Source: Anaerohalosphaeraceae bacterium
Lineage (GTDB): Bacteria; Planctomycetota; Phycisphaerae; Sedimentisphaerales; UBA12454
Direction: 5' to 3'
Assembly (NCBI GenBank): GCA_021108375.1
Contig: JAIORA010000033.1
Location: 1 to 58,907 of the forward strand
DNA length: 58,907 nt
The position numbers and the translations under genes were made by a program. A model generated the notes under the pieces. The model did no database searches, was not told the DNA's origin, and was given only the letters and a program-made list of their open reading frames with translations. Positions 1 through 7,976 of the stretch are shown here, in pieces. Positions within the stretch are counted from its first letter, which is position 1. Each line of letters starts with the position of its first letter.

Positions 1-522
1 TTATTGAAATAAGGCTCTATACTTACTATATCGACAAGATTCATATTTTCCATTTGCCCGAGGCTACCTTTTTATTTATTAGATTAGTTAACGAGAGAAT
101 TTTATCTTAAAAGCCGGCAAATGTGAACTGTAAAATGGAAGTGTTTTGTGGAAAAATTAATCGCGAATATATGAAGTATTTCAGTTAGCCCCATCGCGGA
201 GAAATCTAAGTTAGCCCTCGATTTACAAATCGGGGGTTCGTACTTACATTTTTTCTATTCCCTTCGCACAAGACTTTGTCATTTCGACCAACGTGGAGAA
301 ATCTTGTTTTTTATTTAGCCCCCAGGTCTTGTCCTGGGGGTATCCACATATTGTTTATCATTTTCCCACCGTATAGTAGCCGAGCCGCGTGAGCGGCCGG
401 AATACTTTTTGTCATTCCGAGACCGTGCTTTTTATTTAAAATCCATCCCGATGAATCGGGTTTTGTGTTTACCCTTAACAACTTTTTTTTGAAACAGTTT
501 TTTCCTTTGTCATAGATTTTAC
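1..522. repeat. Intergenic mosaic of short palindromic repeats
   Basis: No gene is visible. The stretch carries several hairpin-forming repeat types that recur elsewhere in the window: a 'tagcccnnn...ngggg' type near 206-241 and 316-348, an 'agccgag...gccgga' type near 379-402, a 'catttcgaccaacgtggagaaatc' type near 278-303, and a 'cccgatgaatcggg' palindrome near 448-461. These resemble dispersed extragenic palindromes common in environmental genomes. No function can be assigned. Confidence 0.6.
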
Positions 523-1377
523 TTATTCAGTTTCAAAGTCCAGTTCGAACTGATCATCCAAAATTTTATCGTTGAATTTTTTTACTTTAAGAATATTGAT
601 TTTCTTTATTTTCTTCTCTTCTTTTTCTAGTGAGTGTACAATTTGTATAATGGCTTCAATTTTATCATTATGCTTAAATTGAAATTCCCCCTTTGAAACT
701 CGCTTTGCAAAATCTCTATCCAACATGGCAAATGAACGAATTCGATCGTCCATTTTGAAACTCCATTGTTTTTTTATTGCTTCCAAAACAGGAGAAACAA
801 CCACCAAATCTTTAATATCTGTTTCCTGTAATTCTGTAATTATATCTTCTTGAATAATATTCTTAGCGTAAGATTCTCTTGGAACCTCTACGTCCGCTTC
901 AGCAGAATGGAATGAAACTTTTTTCACTTGGACATCTTTTTCAAGAGCATAAAAATAATTCGATTTTGCAGTAGACAAACGTTTATTTCCCCTCAACTCC
1001 TCAAGCATCTCTTCTGTATAGATTTGTACTAAGCCACCTTTATTATTAATAATTATTTGATTTTTGTCATTGTATTTAGAGTCATATATAAGCAATCCTA
1101 AGCCAATAATCACAGCGGTGCCAAATTGTCCTGATGCATTTTCTACAAATGGTGTTAGCACATGTTTTTGGGCATATATTCTCAGTTTTTTACAAAAACT
1201 ACCCGTTTCGTATGGAAGAACATAAATTTGAACATCTGAATCAAATAAGATATATTTGTTGAGTTCTTCAAGCATTACAATAAGCTGCGTTGAAGTGTTC
1301 GCTAAGGTATATGCAGAAATGCGATGCTCTGGAACATCAAACTTTATTTCAATATCAAATTCTGTCTTATTGCTCAC
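523..1377 (-). CDS. Unrecognised 284-aa protein
   Basis: I do not recognise this protein. It starts with GTG (1377) preceded by a TGGAGA ribosome-binding site 7 bases away. The sequence is lysine-, isoleucine- and glutamate-rich, with one short hydrophobic stretch around residues 87-97 (TAVIIGLGLLI) that may be a single buried or membrane helix, and a strongly charged C-terminus (lysine-rich, then acidic). It is visibly more AT-rich than the flagellar genes and stands alone between repeat-filled spacers with its own sigma-70-like promoter, which suggests acquired accessory DNA. I see no catalytic motif, signal peptide or zinc ligands. That it is a real gene is likely, given its length, start signals and promoter. 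Confidence 0.75.
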   Translation of the reverse strand: MSNKTEFDIEIKFDVPEHRISAYTLANTSTQLIVMLEELNKYILFDSDVQIYVLPYETGSFCKKLRIYAQKHVLTPFVENASGQFGTAVIIGLGLLIYDSKYNDKNQIIINNKGGLVQIYTEEMLEELRGNKRLSTAKSNYFYALEKDVQVKKVSFHSAEADVEVPRESYAKNIIQEDIITELQETDIKDLVVVSPVLEAIKKQWSFKMDDRIRSFAMLDRDFAKRVSKGEFQFKHNDKIEAIIQIVHSLEKEEKKIKKINILKVKKFNDKILDDQFELDFETE

Positions 1378-1409
1378 CTGAGATTCTCCAAATCACTTAT
1401 CGACTTTGA

Positions 1410-1437
1410 ATTATACCAATTTTGGATGTATTGGCAA
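1410..1437 (-). promoter_or_regulatory. Sigma-70-like promoter of the 284-aa gene
   Basis: Read on the minus strand: -35 TTGCCA, a 16-base spacer, then -10 TATAAT, ending about 30 bases upstream of the GTG start at 1377. The -10 is a perfect match and the -35 matches four of six positions. Confidence 0.6.
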
Positions 1438-1800
1438 TGGAATAAGTTTTTTGTGGTATGTGAAACCCTGCCATGCTTGTCCCGAGCGAAGTCAAAGGAG
1501 TGATGGCAGGGCTAAATAGATTCCGCAATCCCTATTTAGCCGTCGAGCCAGCTCGACGGTTCGTGCTTGCGGACGGTTTATATCTTCCCCACCGCCGTTT
1601 AGCCCCCGATTTACAAATCCGGGGGTTGTTGTCATTGCGAGCGCAGCATGGCAATCTTGTTTTTAAAAGTTAGTCCCGCATTTACAAATGCGGGGTTGCA
1701 GTTTACTTTGCCTTTTTACTTTTTTAAAATCTGTGTAATTAGTGAAATCCGCGGTTAAAAAAATCTGTGTTTATCTGTGTCCATCTGTGGCTATTTTTTA
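1438..1800. repeat. Intergenic palindromic repeats
   Basis: Several repeat types follow each other: 'tttagcccccgatttac' with its complementary arm (about 1599-1630), 'ttagtcccgcatttac' with its arm (1672-1700), a 'gtcattgcgagcgcagcatggcaatct' type (1631-1657), and an 'atctgtgtttatctgtgtcc' type (1769-1795). The open frames that cross this stretch are made of repeat sequence and do not look like genes. Confidence 0.55.
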
Positions 1801-2109
1801 ACTCAAAACTATTCGCCGAAGGCGAATAACCCGAATTGTTTAGTCTTGAATTTTTTGCCCCAAAAGCCCTCAAAAATGGCAAAAAACCGGCCAAAAACAG
1901 CAAAAAAGTGAGCAAAAACGTTCAAAAAATGCAAAAAAGTTCAAAAAAATCCAAATTTTTACCGTTTTTCTATGGTTCAACAATGTCCTGAATGGGTTTT
2001 TAACGCAAAAACGCTACTGCAACTTCCGGCTCAACAATAGGTTGAATGGATTTTTGGCTTAAAAACGCAGTTTTCACCCCACTTTTGGCAATGTAAAATA
2101 AGGACTTAC
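1801..2109 (+). repeat. Left copy of the ~300-bp inverted element
   Basis: This block is an approximately 85-90% identical inverted copy of 58228-58571, judged by eye. It starts with the palindrome ATTCGCCGAAGGCGAAT, continues through a purine-rich tract of repeated 'caaaaa' units, then two degenerate tandem units of about 48 bases, and ends with TAAAATAAGGACTTA. In the right copy each tandem unit contains a hairpin of the form GCGTTTTT-ggcc-TAAAAACGC. It is not coding. It may be one member of a genome-wide non-coding repeat family. Confidence 0.85.
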
Positions 2110-2255
2110 AAACATTTTTTACTTGCTGTGCCATTGTCATTTCGACCAACGTGGAGAAATCTGTTTAGCCTCGGCAACTTGTTTGGCGGGGTCTGTATTT
2201 GCGAGTGATTCCGCTTTATAATAACGACAAGTGTCATCCAGAGATGTTGCAGTTT

Positions 2256-2275
2256 GCGCAAAAAAAAATTTGCGC
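2256..2275. repeat. GCGCAAA/TTTGCGC palindrome
   Basis: A perfect 7-bp inverted repeat with a 6-base A loop, lying in the otherwise empty stretch 2110-2404. It could act as a weak bidirectional terminator, but nothing else supports that role. Confidence 0.35.
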
Positions 2276-2404
2276 GAATTGACTTTTTCAAATTTTTTTC
2301 GTCCTTTATCTACAAGCACTTACGAACAATTCCTAAATTTTTTTGGCCAAAATGGTAGCAGAACGCGCAAAATTTCAGGTAATTATAGAGGGCTATCGCA
2401 TTTG

Positions 2405-2433
2405 TTGACGGGCAGGGACGCTTTGGCTATAAT
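2405..2433 (+). promoter_or_regulatory. Sigma-70 promoter of the oxidoreductase/alr operon
   Basis: TTGACG at 2405-2410, a 17-base spacer and a perfect TATAAT at 2428-2433. The expected transcription start is near 2440, about 38 bases before the TTG start at 2478. It is the best housekeeping-type promoter in the window. Confidence 0.85.
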
Positions 2434-2477
2434 AACGCCGAGAATCGTTAATTATTTGAAAAGAAGGGTGTTGTAGA

Positions 2478-3485
2478 TTGAAGAAATTAAGAGTTGCAAG
2501 CATTGGTGGGTTTGGTCATTCCAGCAGCGTCTTTAACGATATGATAGAGATGGATGAGGTCGAACTGGTCGCGACGGCAAAGGCTTACGATACGGAAAGC
2601 CTTGACAAAACTCTTAATCACAAAATCTGGCACGGTGGGATAGAAGTATTTGATAATTATAGAGATATGCTGAAACAGGTACAGCCGGACGTGGCTGTTA
2701 TCAGTACGAGACTCGACAAAATCGCTGAGGTAACGATAGCAGCGGCAAATGCAGGTTGTCATCTGATTTGCGAAAAGCCGTTAGCGATTGACCATAAATC
2801 ATTGTGTGCCGTCTATAAAGCGGTGAAATCAAATGGCGTGCAGCTCACCGCAATGCTTACTTCGCGAAACAGCTCCGTATTCAGGACTGCCCGTCAGGTA
2901 TATGCCAGCGGAGTTATAGGCGAACTCATTCTGGCGAACGGACGTAAATCCTATAAGTGGGGAACAAGGCCAGACTGGTTTGGCGAACGCGCTAAGTATG
3001 GCGGAACAATCGGATGGGTGGGGATTCACGCGCTGGACGTTATCAATTACATAACGGAGTTGGAATTTACTTCCGTTGCGGCAATGACGGGGAATTTTGC
3101 CCATAACGAACGGCCAGATTGCGACGATAACTGCGCGCTTATTTTAGAGATGAGCAATGGCGGCCACGCAACTGTCAGCGTTGATTACTTCAGGCCGTCA
3201 TCAGCACCAACGCACGGCGATGACTGGGTGAGAATCGTTGGAACAAAAGGCATCGTAGAAGCCAGCGATGTCGAGCAAAGATGCACAGTAATTGTTGAAG
3301 GGAAAGAATCTTACGATGTGCCGCTTGTTGAGCCTGGCAGGATATTTAGAGAATTTTTATCGAGCCTATTGGGCAAAACCGGGTATAATGCCGTCCAAAG
3401 CGAATCTTTTATGCTGACAAATGTATGTCTGTGTGCGCAGGATTCCGCTGATAATCGGGGCGTAGTCAAAATTATAAAGTTATAA
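2478..3485 (+). CDS. Gfo/Idh/MocA family oxidoreductase
   Basis: Predicted NAD(P)-dependent sugar or cyclitol dehydrogenase of the Gfo/Idh/MocA family (335 aa, usual length). The N-terminus KKLRVASIGGFGHSS is a Rossmann nucleotide-binding strand with a somewhat altered glycine motif. The family motif CEKPLA is present around residues 98-103; its lysine is the usual catalytic/cofactor-contacting residue. The C-terminal half has the expected alpha/beta substrate domain with WVGIHALDV, where a histidine typically sits in the active site. The start is TTG with GAAGGG nine bases upstream. It is the first gene of an operon with a second member of the same family and alr, so it probably acts on an unusual sugar or amino-sugar. 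The substrate cannot be read from sequence. Confidence 0.88.
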   Translation: MKKLRVASIGGFGHSSSVFNDMIEMDEVELVATAKAYDTESLDKTLNHKIWHGGIEVFDNYRDMLKQVQPDVAVISTRLDKIAEVTIAAANAGCHLICEKPLAIDHKSLCAVYKAVKSNGVQLTAMLTSRNSSVFRTARQVYASGVIGELILANGRKSYKWGTRPDWFGERAKYGGTIGWVGIHALDVINYITELEFTSVAAMTGNFAHNERPDCDDNCALILEMSNGGHATVSVDYFRPSSAPTHGDDWVRIVGTKGIVEASDVEQRCTVIVEGKESYDVPLVEPGRIFREFLSSLLGKTGYNAVQSESFMLTNVCLCAQDSADNRGVVKIIKL

Positions 3486-3513
3486 AGGTATAGGGAACCC
3501 TATAGGGATATTT

Positions 3514-4713
3514 ATGATACGTATTGCAACGGTTGGAACAAGCGGATATGCCTACAGTCATATTGAGAGATTATGGTCGTTGGAAAAAATTTACGAACTC
3601 GTCGCAGTTTCTGATTCAGTAAGCAAATCAACGGGTGCAGATGAATGCAGAGAAAGAGGCATCCCTGTATATGACAGTGTCGATGATATGCTGGTTAACA
3701 TCCAGGGCAAATGCGATGTTGTTCTTGTCGCGACACCCATCCATACCCATTTTGAAATTGCCAAAAAATGTATTGAGGCGGGATTCGATGTTTTTTTGGA
3801 AAAACCGCCAGTAGCAACAATTCAGGATTTGGATAATTTGGCGTTGTTTGCTAAAAGTAAGGGCAAAAACATTGCGGTGGCATTTCAGTATTTATACAGC
3901 AGTATTGTTAAGCAACTGAAGGCGAGGATTGTCGCGGGAGAATTCGGCACAGTCAAACGCGTAAAGGGAATGGCCGGCTCTCCAAGATTCGATTCTTATT
4001 ACAATAGAAATAATTGGGCAGGCAAAATTCGCGCTGATAACGAATGGGTTCTGGATGGTACAATCAACAACCCGCTGGCGCATATGCTTGCCAATGAACT
4101 TTATTTTGCCTCGATGGAGGCAGGGAAAATGGCTGAGCCAGTTACGGTACAGGCTGAGCTTTATCACGGCCATAATATCGAAAGTGAAGATACCAGCAGT
4201 CTGCGTATTATCACTACTGATGATGTAGAGGTCATCTTTAACGCATCGCTGTGTTCGGATATGAAAATCGATACTACCATAACTATTGAGTGTGAAAATG
4301 CAACAATCGAATATGTTAGCTTTGGGAGAGCTACAATTACTCGCGATGACGGCAGCGTGGAGCAGCTAAATGATTCGAGCCACAAAGGCATCAATATGCT
4401 TGAAAAGCTCGCGGATACTTTTGAAGCTAAAAAGCCTTACGCGGCGACTCTTGAGATATGCAGGCCGTTTACCCTTTGTGTAAATGGTGCCTTTGAATCC
4501 TGCGGCGGTACATACGGGATAGACAAAAAGTATGTCAAAACTTTTGAGAGCGACGATTTGGTTAAGACCGTGATTGAAGATATTGACAGTGTTTTGCAAA
4601 CTGCGCATTTAAAGGGAAAACTTTTTTCGGAGATTGATGTTAGCTGGGCGCAAAAATCTAAGCCATTTGACCTGAGTGATTACAAACAATTTCCAACCGG
4701 GATAATAAGCTAA
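3514..4713 (+). CDS. Second Gfo/Idh/MocA family oxidoreductase
   Basis: Predicted cytoplasmic NAD(P)-dependent dehydrogenase, 399 aa. The N-terminal Rossmann strand is IRIATVGTSGYAYSH, and the family motif LEKPPVA lies around residues 94-100. It is longer than its neighbour through an extended C-terminal domain. It begins 28 bases after the stop of the first oxidoreductase and is clearly co-transcribed with it. The two are divergent in sequence, so they are paralogues with different substrates or successive steps, not a recent duplication. The ATG is preceded by a weak AGGGAT site. The substrate is unknown. Confidence 0.88.
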   Translation: MIRIATVGTSGYAYSHIERLWSLEKIYELVAVSDSVSKSTGADECRERGIPVYDSVDDMLVNIQGKCDVVLVATPIHTHFEIAKKCIEAGFDVFLEKPPVATIQDLDNLALFAKSKGKNIAVAFQYLYSSIVKQLKARIVAGEFGTVKRVKGMAGSPRFDSYYNRNNWAGKIRADNEWVLDGTINNPLAHMLANELYFASMEAGKMAEPVTVQAELYHGHNIESEDTSSLRIITTDDVEVIFNASLCSDMKIDTTITIECENATIEYVSFGRATITRDDGSVEQLNDSSHKGINMLEKLADTFEAKKPYAATLEICRPFTLCVNGAFESCGGTYGIDKKYVKTFESDDLVKTVIEDIDSVLQTAHLKGKLFSEIDVSWAQKSKPFDLSDYKQFPTGIIS

Positions 4714-4758
4714 GAGCCTATCCTAAATGGATTTGATATCTATAATAAAGGCATCAAT

Positions 4759-5910
4759 TTGAAAATAATGTCGGAAAAAATGTTTAAACGAAAAGATTTA
4801 CAAGCATATTTATATCCTGAAGCACTTTTGCATAATGTAAAAACACTCAAAAGCTGTTGCAGAGATAATGTGAAATTTTGTGCAGTTGTAAAGGCAAATG
4901 CTTATGGACACGGCATCTCCGAGGTTGTGGATATTCTCAAAAACGCTGAAGTGGATTTTTTTGCAGTTGCCAATATATACGAAGCATTTTATATCACCGA
5001 GAAAATCGACACACAGCAAATACTCGTTTTTGAGCCGTTACATTCCGGACTGCTTCCTGAAGAAATAGTACAATGCGCCCAACTTGACATACACGGTACA
5101 ATCACGTCAAGTGAAGCAGCAGAGTATGTTTCTTTGGTTCTCAATGAACAACAGGTAAAACTGAAAGTTCATATAAATATTGATACAGGTATGGGCAGAT
5201 GCGGTGTTAGTGTATCCGATGCAAAACAACTCGTTGAACTTGTCTGTAACAGTAAGTCGATGGAGCTTGCAGGTATTTATACTCATTTTGCTAATGCCGA
5301 TGAAAAAGATTTGTCTTTCGCAAAAGAACAACTGGACTCTTTTAAAAAAGTACTAAAAACCATTGATAAGTTTATTGATGAGAAGGTAATCATACATGTC
5401 GCCAACAGCTCTGCCACAATGAGATTACCTGATGCTCATTTTGATATGGTTTGTTGCGGCATATCAATATATGGCTATTCAACAATTGAAAAACCACTGC
5501 CGGTAGCATTAAGGCCAGCCTTGAGGCTCGAAGTTCCAATAATCCATATAACCACTATCGAAAAAGACCAAACGGTTAGTTATGGCAGAACATTTACGGC
5601 CAAACGCAAAACGAAAATTGCTGTTTTGCCCATCGGCTACTCTGATGGTTTTTGGCGGTTTTTTTCAAATAACGTGACGCTCATCGTAAATAATAAGCCT
5701 ACTCCCGTCATCGGCAGAGTAACTATGAACCAGATGGTTATCGACGTTACAGATATCGCGGATGTTCAACCAGGGGCGTTGGTTACTGTAATCGATGATA
5801 AATATGATTCACCTTGCGGTGTCTACACATTGGCGAAATTAAGCAAAACCATCTGCTACGAGATACTAACAAACATCCCACCATGGGCAAATGTTATTAT
5901 CGCGAAATAA
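4759..5910 (+). CDS. alr: Alanine racemase
   Basis: PLP-dependent alanine racemase, interconverting L- and D-alanine for peptidoglycan synthesis (383 aa, normal length). The PLP lysine lies in VVKANAYGHG (Lys45 from the TTG start), the TIM-barrel motif NIDTGMGRCG is present around residue 140, and the opposite catalytic tyrosine is in SYGRTF in the C-terminal domain. TTG at 4759 is preferred because AAAGG sits 7 bases upstream; the in-frame ATG at 4768 is an alternative. The gene lies 45 bases after the second oxidoreductase, so it is probably in the same operon. A broader amino-acid racemase activity is possible. Confidence 0.9.
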   Translation: MKIMSEKMFKRKDLQAYLYPEALLHNVKTLKSCCRDNVKFCAVVKANAYGHGISEVVDILKNAEVDFFAVANIYEAFYITEKIDTQQILVFEPLHSGLLPEEIVQCAQLDIHGTITSSEAAEYVSLVLNEQQVKLKVHINIDTGMGRCGVSVSDAKQLVELVCNSKSMELAGIYTHFANADEKDLSFAKEQLDSFKKVLKTIDKFIDEKVIIHVANSSATMRLPDAHFDMVCCGISIYGYSTIEKPLPVALRPALRLEVPIIHITTIEKDQTVSYGRTFTAKRKTKIAVLPIGYSDGFWRFFSNNVTLIVNNKPTPVIGRVTMNQMVIDVTDIADVQPGALVTVIDDKYDSPCGVYTLAKLSKTICYEILTNIPPWANVIIAK

Positions 5911-6230
5911 TAATTCAGGGCCACTTGACAGCGAGATGAATTTTCAGAGGTTCCTTTTTCAACGCTTTTTAAGGTGTGGCGCACCTGAAATCAGGCTCCA
6001 TTTTGAATGCTCATCACCAAAGTTCACTTCAGCCGTCATTTTTGGCTCAATGACGTTATGTTTTGGGCGTAGGGGTCCAAAAATCAGCCGAACTTAAAGT
6101 TGTTGCCTGATAGGAACTTACGAAAAGCAATTTTTGCCGATTTCAGTCGACTTTTCGGCTGAATTTGATTATAATCTGATGGCTTTGATGTAATTGCGAC
6201 AATATTATTCAGGTTATCAGGTGCATTTTC
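5911..6230. other. Spacer upstream of the transposase remnant
   Basis: No gene is seen. A short hairpin AGGTG-TGGCG-CACCT lies near 5970-5985, without a following T-run. The right part carries a plausible promoter for the transposase remnant. The spacer marks the boundary between the alr operon and the mobile-element scar. Confidence 0.4.
6147..6175 (+). promoter_or_regulatory. Candidate sigma-70 promoter of the transposase remnant
   Basis: TCGACT at 6147-6152, a 17-base spacer and TATAAT at 6170-6175, 56 bases upstream of the ATG at 6231. The -10 is perfect and the -35 is partial. Confidence 0.45.
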
Positions 6231-6701
6231 ATGAAAATCAAACCTATGGCAATAGTTCTAACAATGTTAGCAGGTTGGATCAATCGCCAGCAGACAGAGA
6301 TTATCGAGTATCTTGTTGGGGAAAACAAAATCCTCCGAGAGAAGATTGGCAATAAACGAATTATTCTCAATAAAAATCAGAAACGCAGACTTGCGGTTCT
6401 TGGCAAGAAACTCGGCAGGAAATTATTGGGTCAAGTCTGCAGTGCGTTTTCGCCAGATACGATTTTGCGATGGAACCGCGAATTGGTTTGCCAAAAGTAC
6501 GATGGGAGCAAGAATCGTAGCAAGTACGGTAGGCCTAAAATCTCCGATGAGATCAAACAGTTGATACTTGATATGGCAGAAGAATGCCGACACTTTGGTT
6601 GTAAAAAGATAACGGATTATTTGAAATATCTTGGCTATAAAGTTTCACGCTCAACAGTTAGAAGGGTACTGATTGAACATGGTAGCTTGGTGGCCTGTTA
6701 A
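6231..6701 (+). pseudogene. Truncated integrase-core transposase (N-terminal part)
   Basis: The 156 residues match the N-terminal half of the integrase-core (rve) transposases common in Planctomycetota and relatives: a helix with VGENKILREK, then KRRLAVLGKKLGRK, the SPDTILRWNREL motif, a GRP linker, and a helix-turn-helix ending KVSRSTVRRVLIEHG. In intact relatives the DDE catalytic core follows directly. Here the frame stops at 6701 with no downstream core in any nearby frame, so this is a 3'-truncated remnant with no expected transposition activity. It could still bind DNA if expressed. It stands beside a toxin-like pair and a tRNA-like fragment, consistent with an old insertion site. Confidence 0.75.
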
Positions 6702-6720
6702 AATCCTATCGGAGGGTAGT

Positions 6721-6774
6721 ATGATGGTTAGGTTGAGTTTTGGAACCCTTCTGGAAGGGTTTGATAAGGTGTAA
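6721..6774 (+). CDS. Possible 17-codon leader ORF before the zeta-like kinase
   Basis: ATG ATG at 6721 is preceded by GGAGGG about 6 bases upstream, and the 17-codon frame ends with TAA at 6772-6774, three bases before the kinase ATG at 6778. The product (MMVRLSFGTLLEGFDKV) is unrecognised. A 7-bp hairpin, AACCCTT-ctgg-AAGGGTT (6744-6761), lies within it. It could be a leader peptide coupling translation to the kinase, or the tail of a lost partner gene. This is weakly supported. Confidence 0.3.
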   Translation: MMVRLSFGTLLEGFDKV

Positions 6775-6777
6775 TTG

Positions 6778-7380
6778 ATGACAGAGATAAAAAAGCCAAT
6801 TTGTTATATTATTGCTGGTCCAAATGGGTCAGGCAAAACGACCTTTGCTTTGGAATATCTTCCAGAAATAGCAGGTTGTCGTAATTTTGTTAATGCAGAT
6901 TTAATTGCTTATGGGATATCTCCTTTGAATTCCATAGCTGTTCAATATGATGCAGGCAGGCTTTTTCTTGATGAAGTTCACAAGAATATTTCCAAACGGA
7001 TAGATTTTGCATTTGAAACCACGTTGGCAGGGCGAAGCCAAATTAACCTGCTCAAAAAGCTGAGAAAAGATGGATGGCAGATTGTTTTATTTTTCCTATG
7101 GATTCCTAATGCAGATTTTTCAAAAGACAGAGTTCGTCAACGCGTTGAAGAAGGCGGCCATGACATCCCTGATGATGCAATATATTGCCGCTATCCAAGG
7201 ATAATGTATAACTTGGTGAATATTTACCTCTCTTTATGTGACAAAGTTTCCTGTTACGATAATTCAAACCCTGAACCCATTCCAGTTTTTGAACAAGTTT
7301 CAGAAAACCAAAATATAATAGATATTGAAATCTACGAAAAAATTGCAAGGTGTGCAAATGAGTATAAAAAAAATAAGTGA
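6778..7380 (+). CDS. Zeta-toxin-like P-loop kinase
   Basis: A small P-loop kinase of the zeta toxin/AAA family (200 aa from ATG 6778). The Walker A motif GPNGSGKTT covers residues 14-22, followed by VNADLIAYGISP and FETTLAG, the typical order in zeta-like proteins, where the Asp and Glu help position a sugar-nucleotide or other substrate. Characterised zeta toxins phosphorylate UDP-N-acetylglucosamine, but many relatives are uncharacterised, so the substrate here is open. AAGGTG 6 bases upstream favours ATG 6778 over the TTG at 6775. The next small gene overlaps its 3' end by 23 bases. This is probably a toxin-antitoxin type module inside the mobile scar. Confidence 0.8.
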   Translation: MTEIKKPICYIIAGPNGSGKTTFALEYLPEIAGCRNFVNADLIAYGISPLNSIAVQYDAGRLFLDEVHKNISKRIDFAFETTLAGRSQINLLKKLRKDGWQIVLFFLWIPNADFSKDRVRQRVEEGGHDIPDDAIYCRYPRIMYNLVNIYLSLCDKVSCYDNSNPEPIPVFEQVSENQNIIDIEIYEKIARCANEYKKNK

Positions 7381-7528
7381 GATGACTGTAATTGCGGGCG
7401 AATGTTTAAAAAAAGCAGTTCGAGAAGAGCTTCAAAAAAAGGCCTTACTTGGTCAGTATGCGATTATTAATCGTGATGGCAAGGCTTGCAGGATCCCTGC
7501 AGCAGAAGCTTTAAAGGTTACAGGGTAA
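7358..7528 (+). CDS. Small partner gene of the zeta-like kinase
   Basis: A 56-aa protein beginning MSIKKISEM, started at ATG 7358 because AAGGTG lies just upstream; a longer frame from 7325 lacks a ribosome site. It overlaps the kinase gene by 23 bases, which implies translational coupling. Sequence: a predicted amphipathic helix (AGECLKKAVREELQKKALL), then a short beta-type stretch QYAIINRDGKACRIPAAEAL. I recognise no domain. By position it may be the antitoxin or accessory subunit. In epsilon/zeta systems the antitoxin is normally upstream, so this order is unusual. Confidence 0.6.
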   Translation: MSIKKISEMTVIAGECLKKAVREELQKKALLGQYAIINRDGKACRIPAAEALKVTG

Positions 7529-7666
7529 AATAGATTAACCAGCATCATGTGGACGCCAGCGAACTTTGGCGAACGAACTAAAAATATGAATTCGAAAATA
7601 TGAAAATTTTGAAAAGCTGTTTGTGATTCATGAATGACTTGGCGTTTGTTTCATAAAAGCCCATTT
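7529..7666. other. Spacer with no recognisable feature
   Basis: This is AT-rich sequence between the toxin-like pair and the orphan frame tail. I see no gene, promoter of quality or clear terminator in it. Confidence 0.4.
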
Positions 7667-7850
7667 TTAACTGATTATTCCAATAATTAGCTTTTTAGTA
7701 TCATCAGAAAGTTGCGGCCATTTTGTAATTATTACCTTAAGTTCAGGTGATCGATTGAATAGCTCCGCCAAGTTTTCCGCCAAGTCGGGTTTTGCGGTTC
7801 TCGTAAGCTCTGTGTTTACAACGTCTTGTGGTTTTTGAGCAATGTGCTGT
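7667..7850 (-). pseudogene. Orphan C-terminal tail of a lost gene
   Basis: On the minus strand a frame stays open for about 60 codons and ends at a TAA (7667-7669). Its end reads ...PDLAENLAELFNRSPEL and then ...KWPQLSDDTKKLIIG.., a normal-looking amphipathic helical C-terminus. No start codon with a ribosome site is visible, and at its left end the frame runs into the tRNA-like sequence at 7851-7890. It is probably the remaining 3' end of a gene, possibly an integrase or a neighbour of one, left after deletion or integration. Confidence 0.35.
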
Positions 7851-7890
7851 CGATCCGAAGGTTGAGGGTTCGAGTCCCTTCGAGCAGAGA
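7850..7890 (+). tRNA. tRNA 3'-half-like sequence (partial, possible att scar)
   Basis: Contains a convincing T arm, GAGGG-TTCGAGT-CCCTT, preceded by an AGGTT-type variable loop and followed by CGAGCAG as a possible 3' acceptor strand. No matching 5' acceptor strand (CTGCTCG), D arm or 5' anticodon stem lies upstream, and no CCA is encoded. I read it as the 3' half of a tRNA left as an attachment-site scar, not a working tRNA. Confidence 0.35.
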
Positions 7891-7976
7891 ATGGACTTGT
7901 AAAAACCCGTTATGTCAAGTAATTGCCAGCTTTATAATAAAAATTGTAACGAAAAGAACGAATCTGAAAACAGATT

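Noticed and set aside
1473-2476. Several short open frames on both strands
   Set aside because: They are built from palindromic repeats or the inverted element, lack ribosome sites and have unnatural composition. The frame ending at 2476 also crosses the sigma-70 promoter of the next operon.
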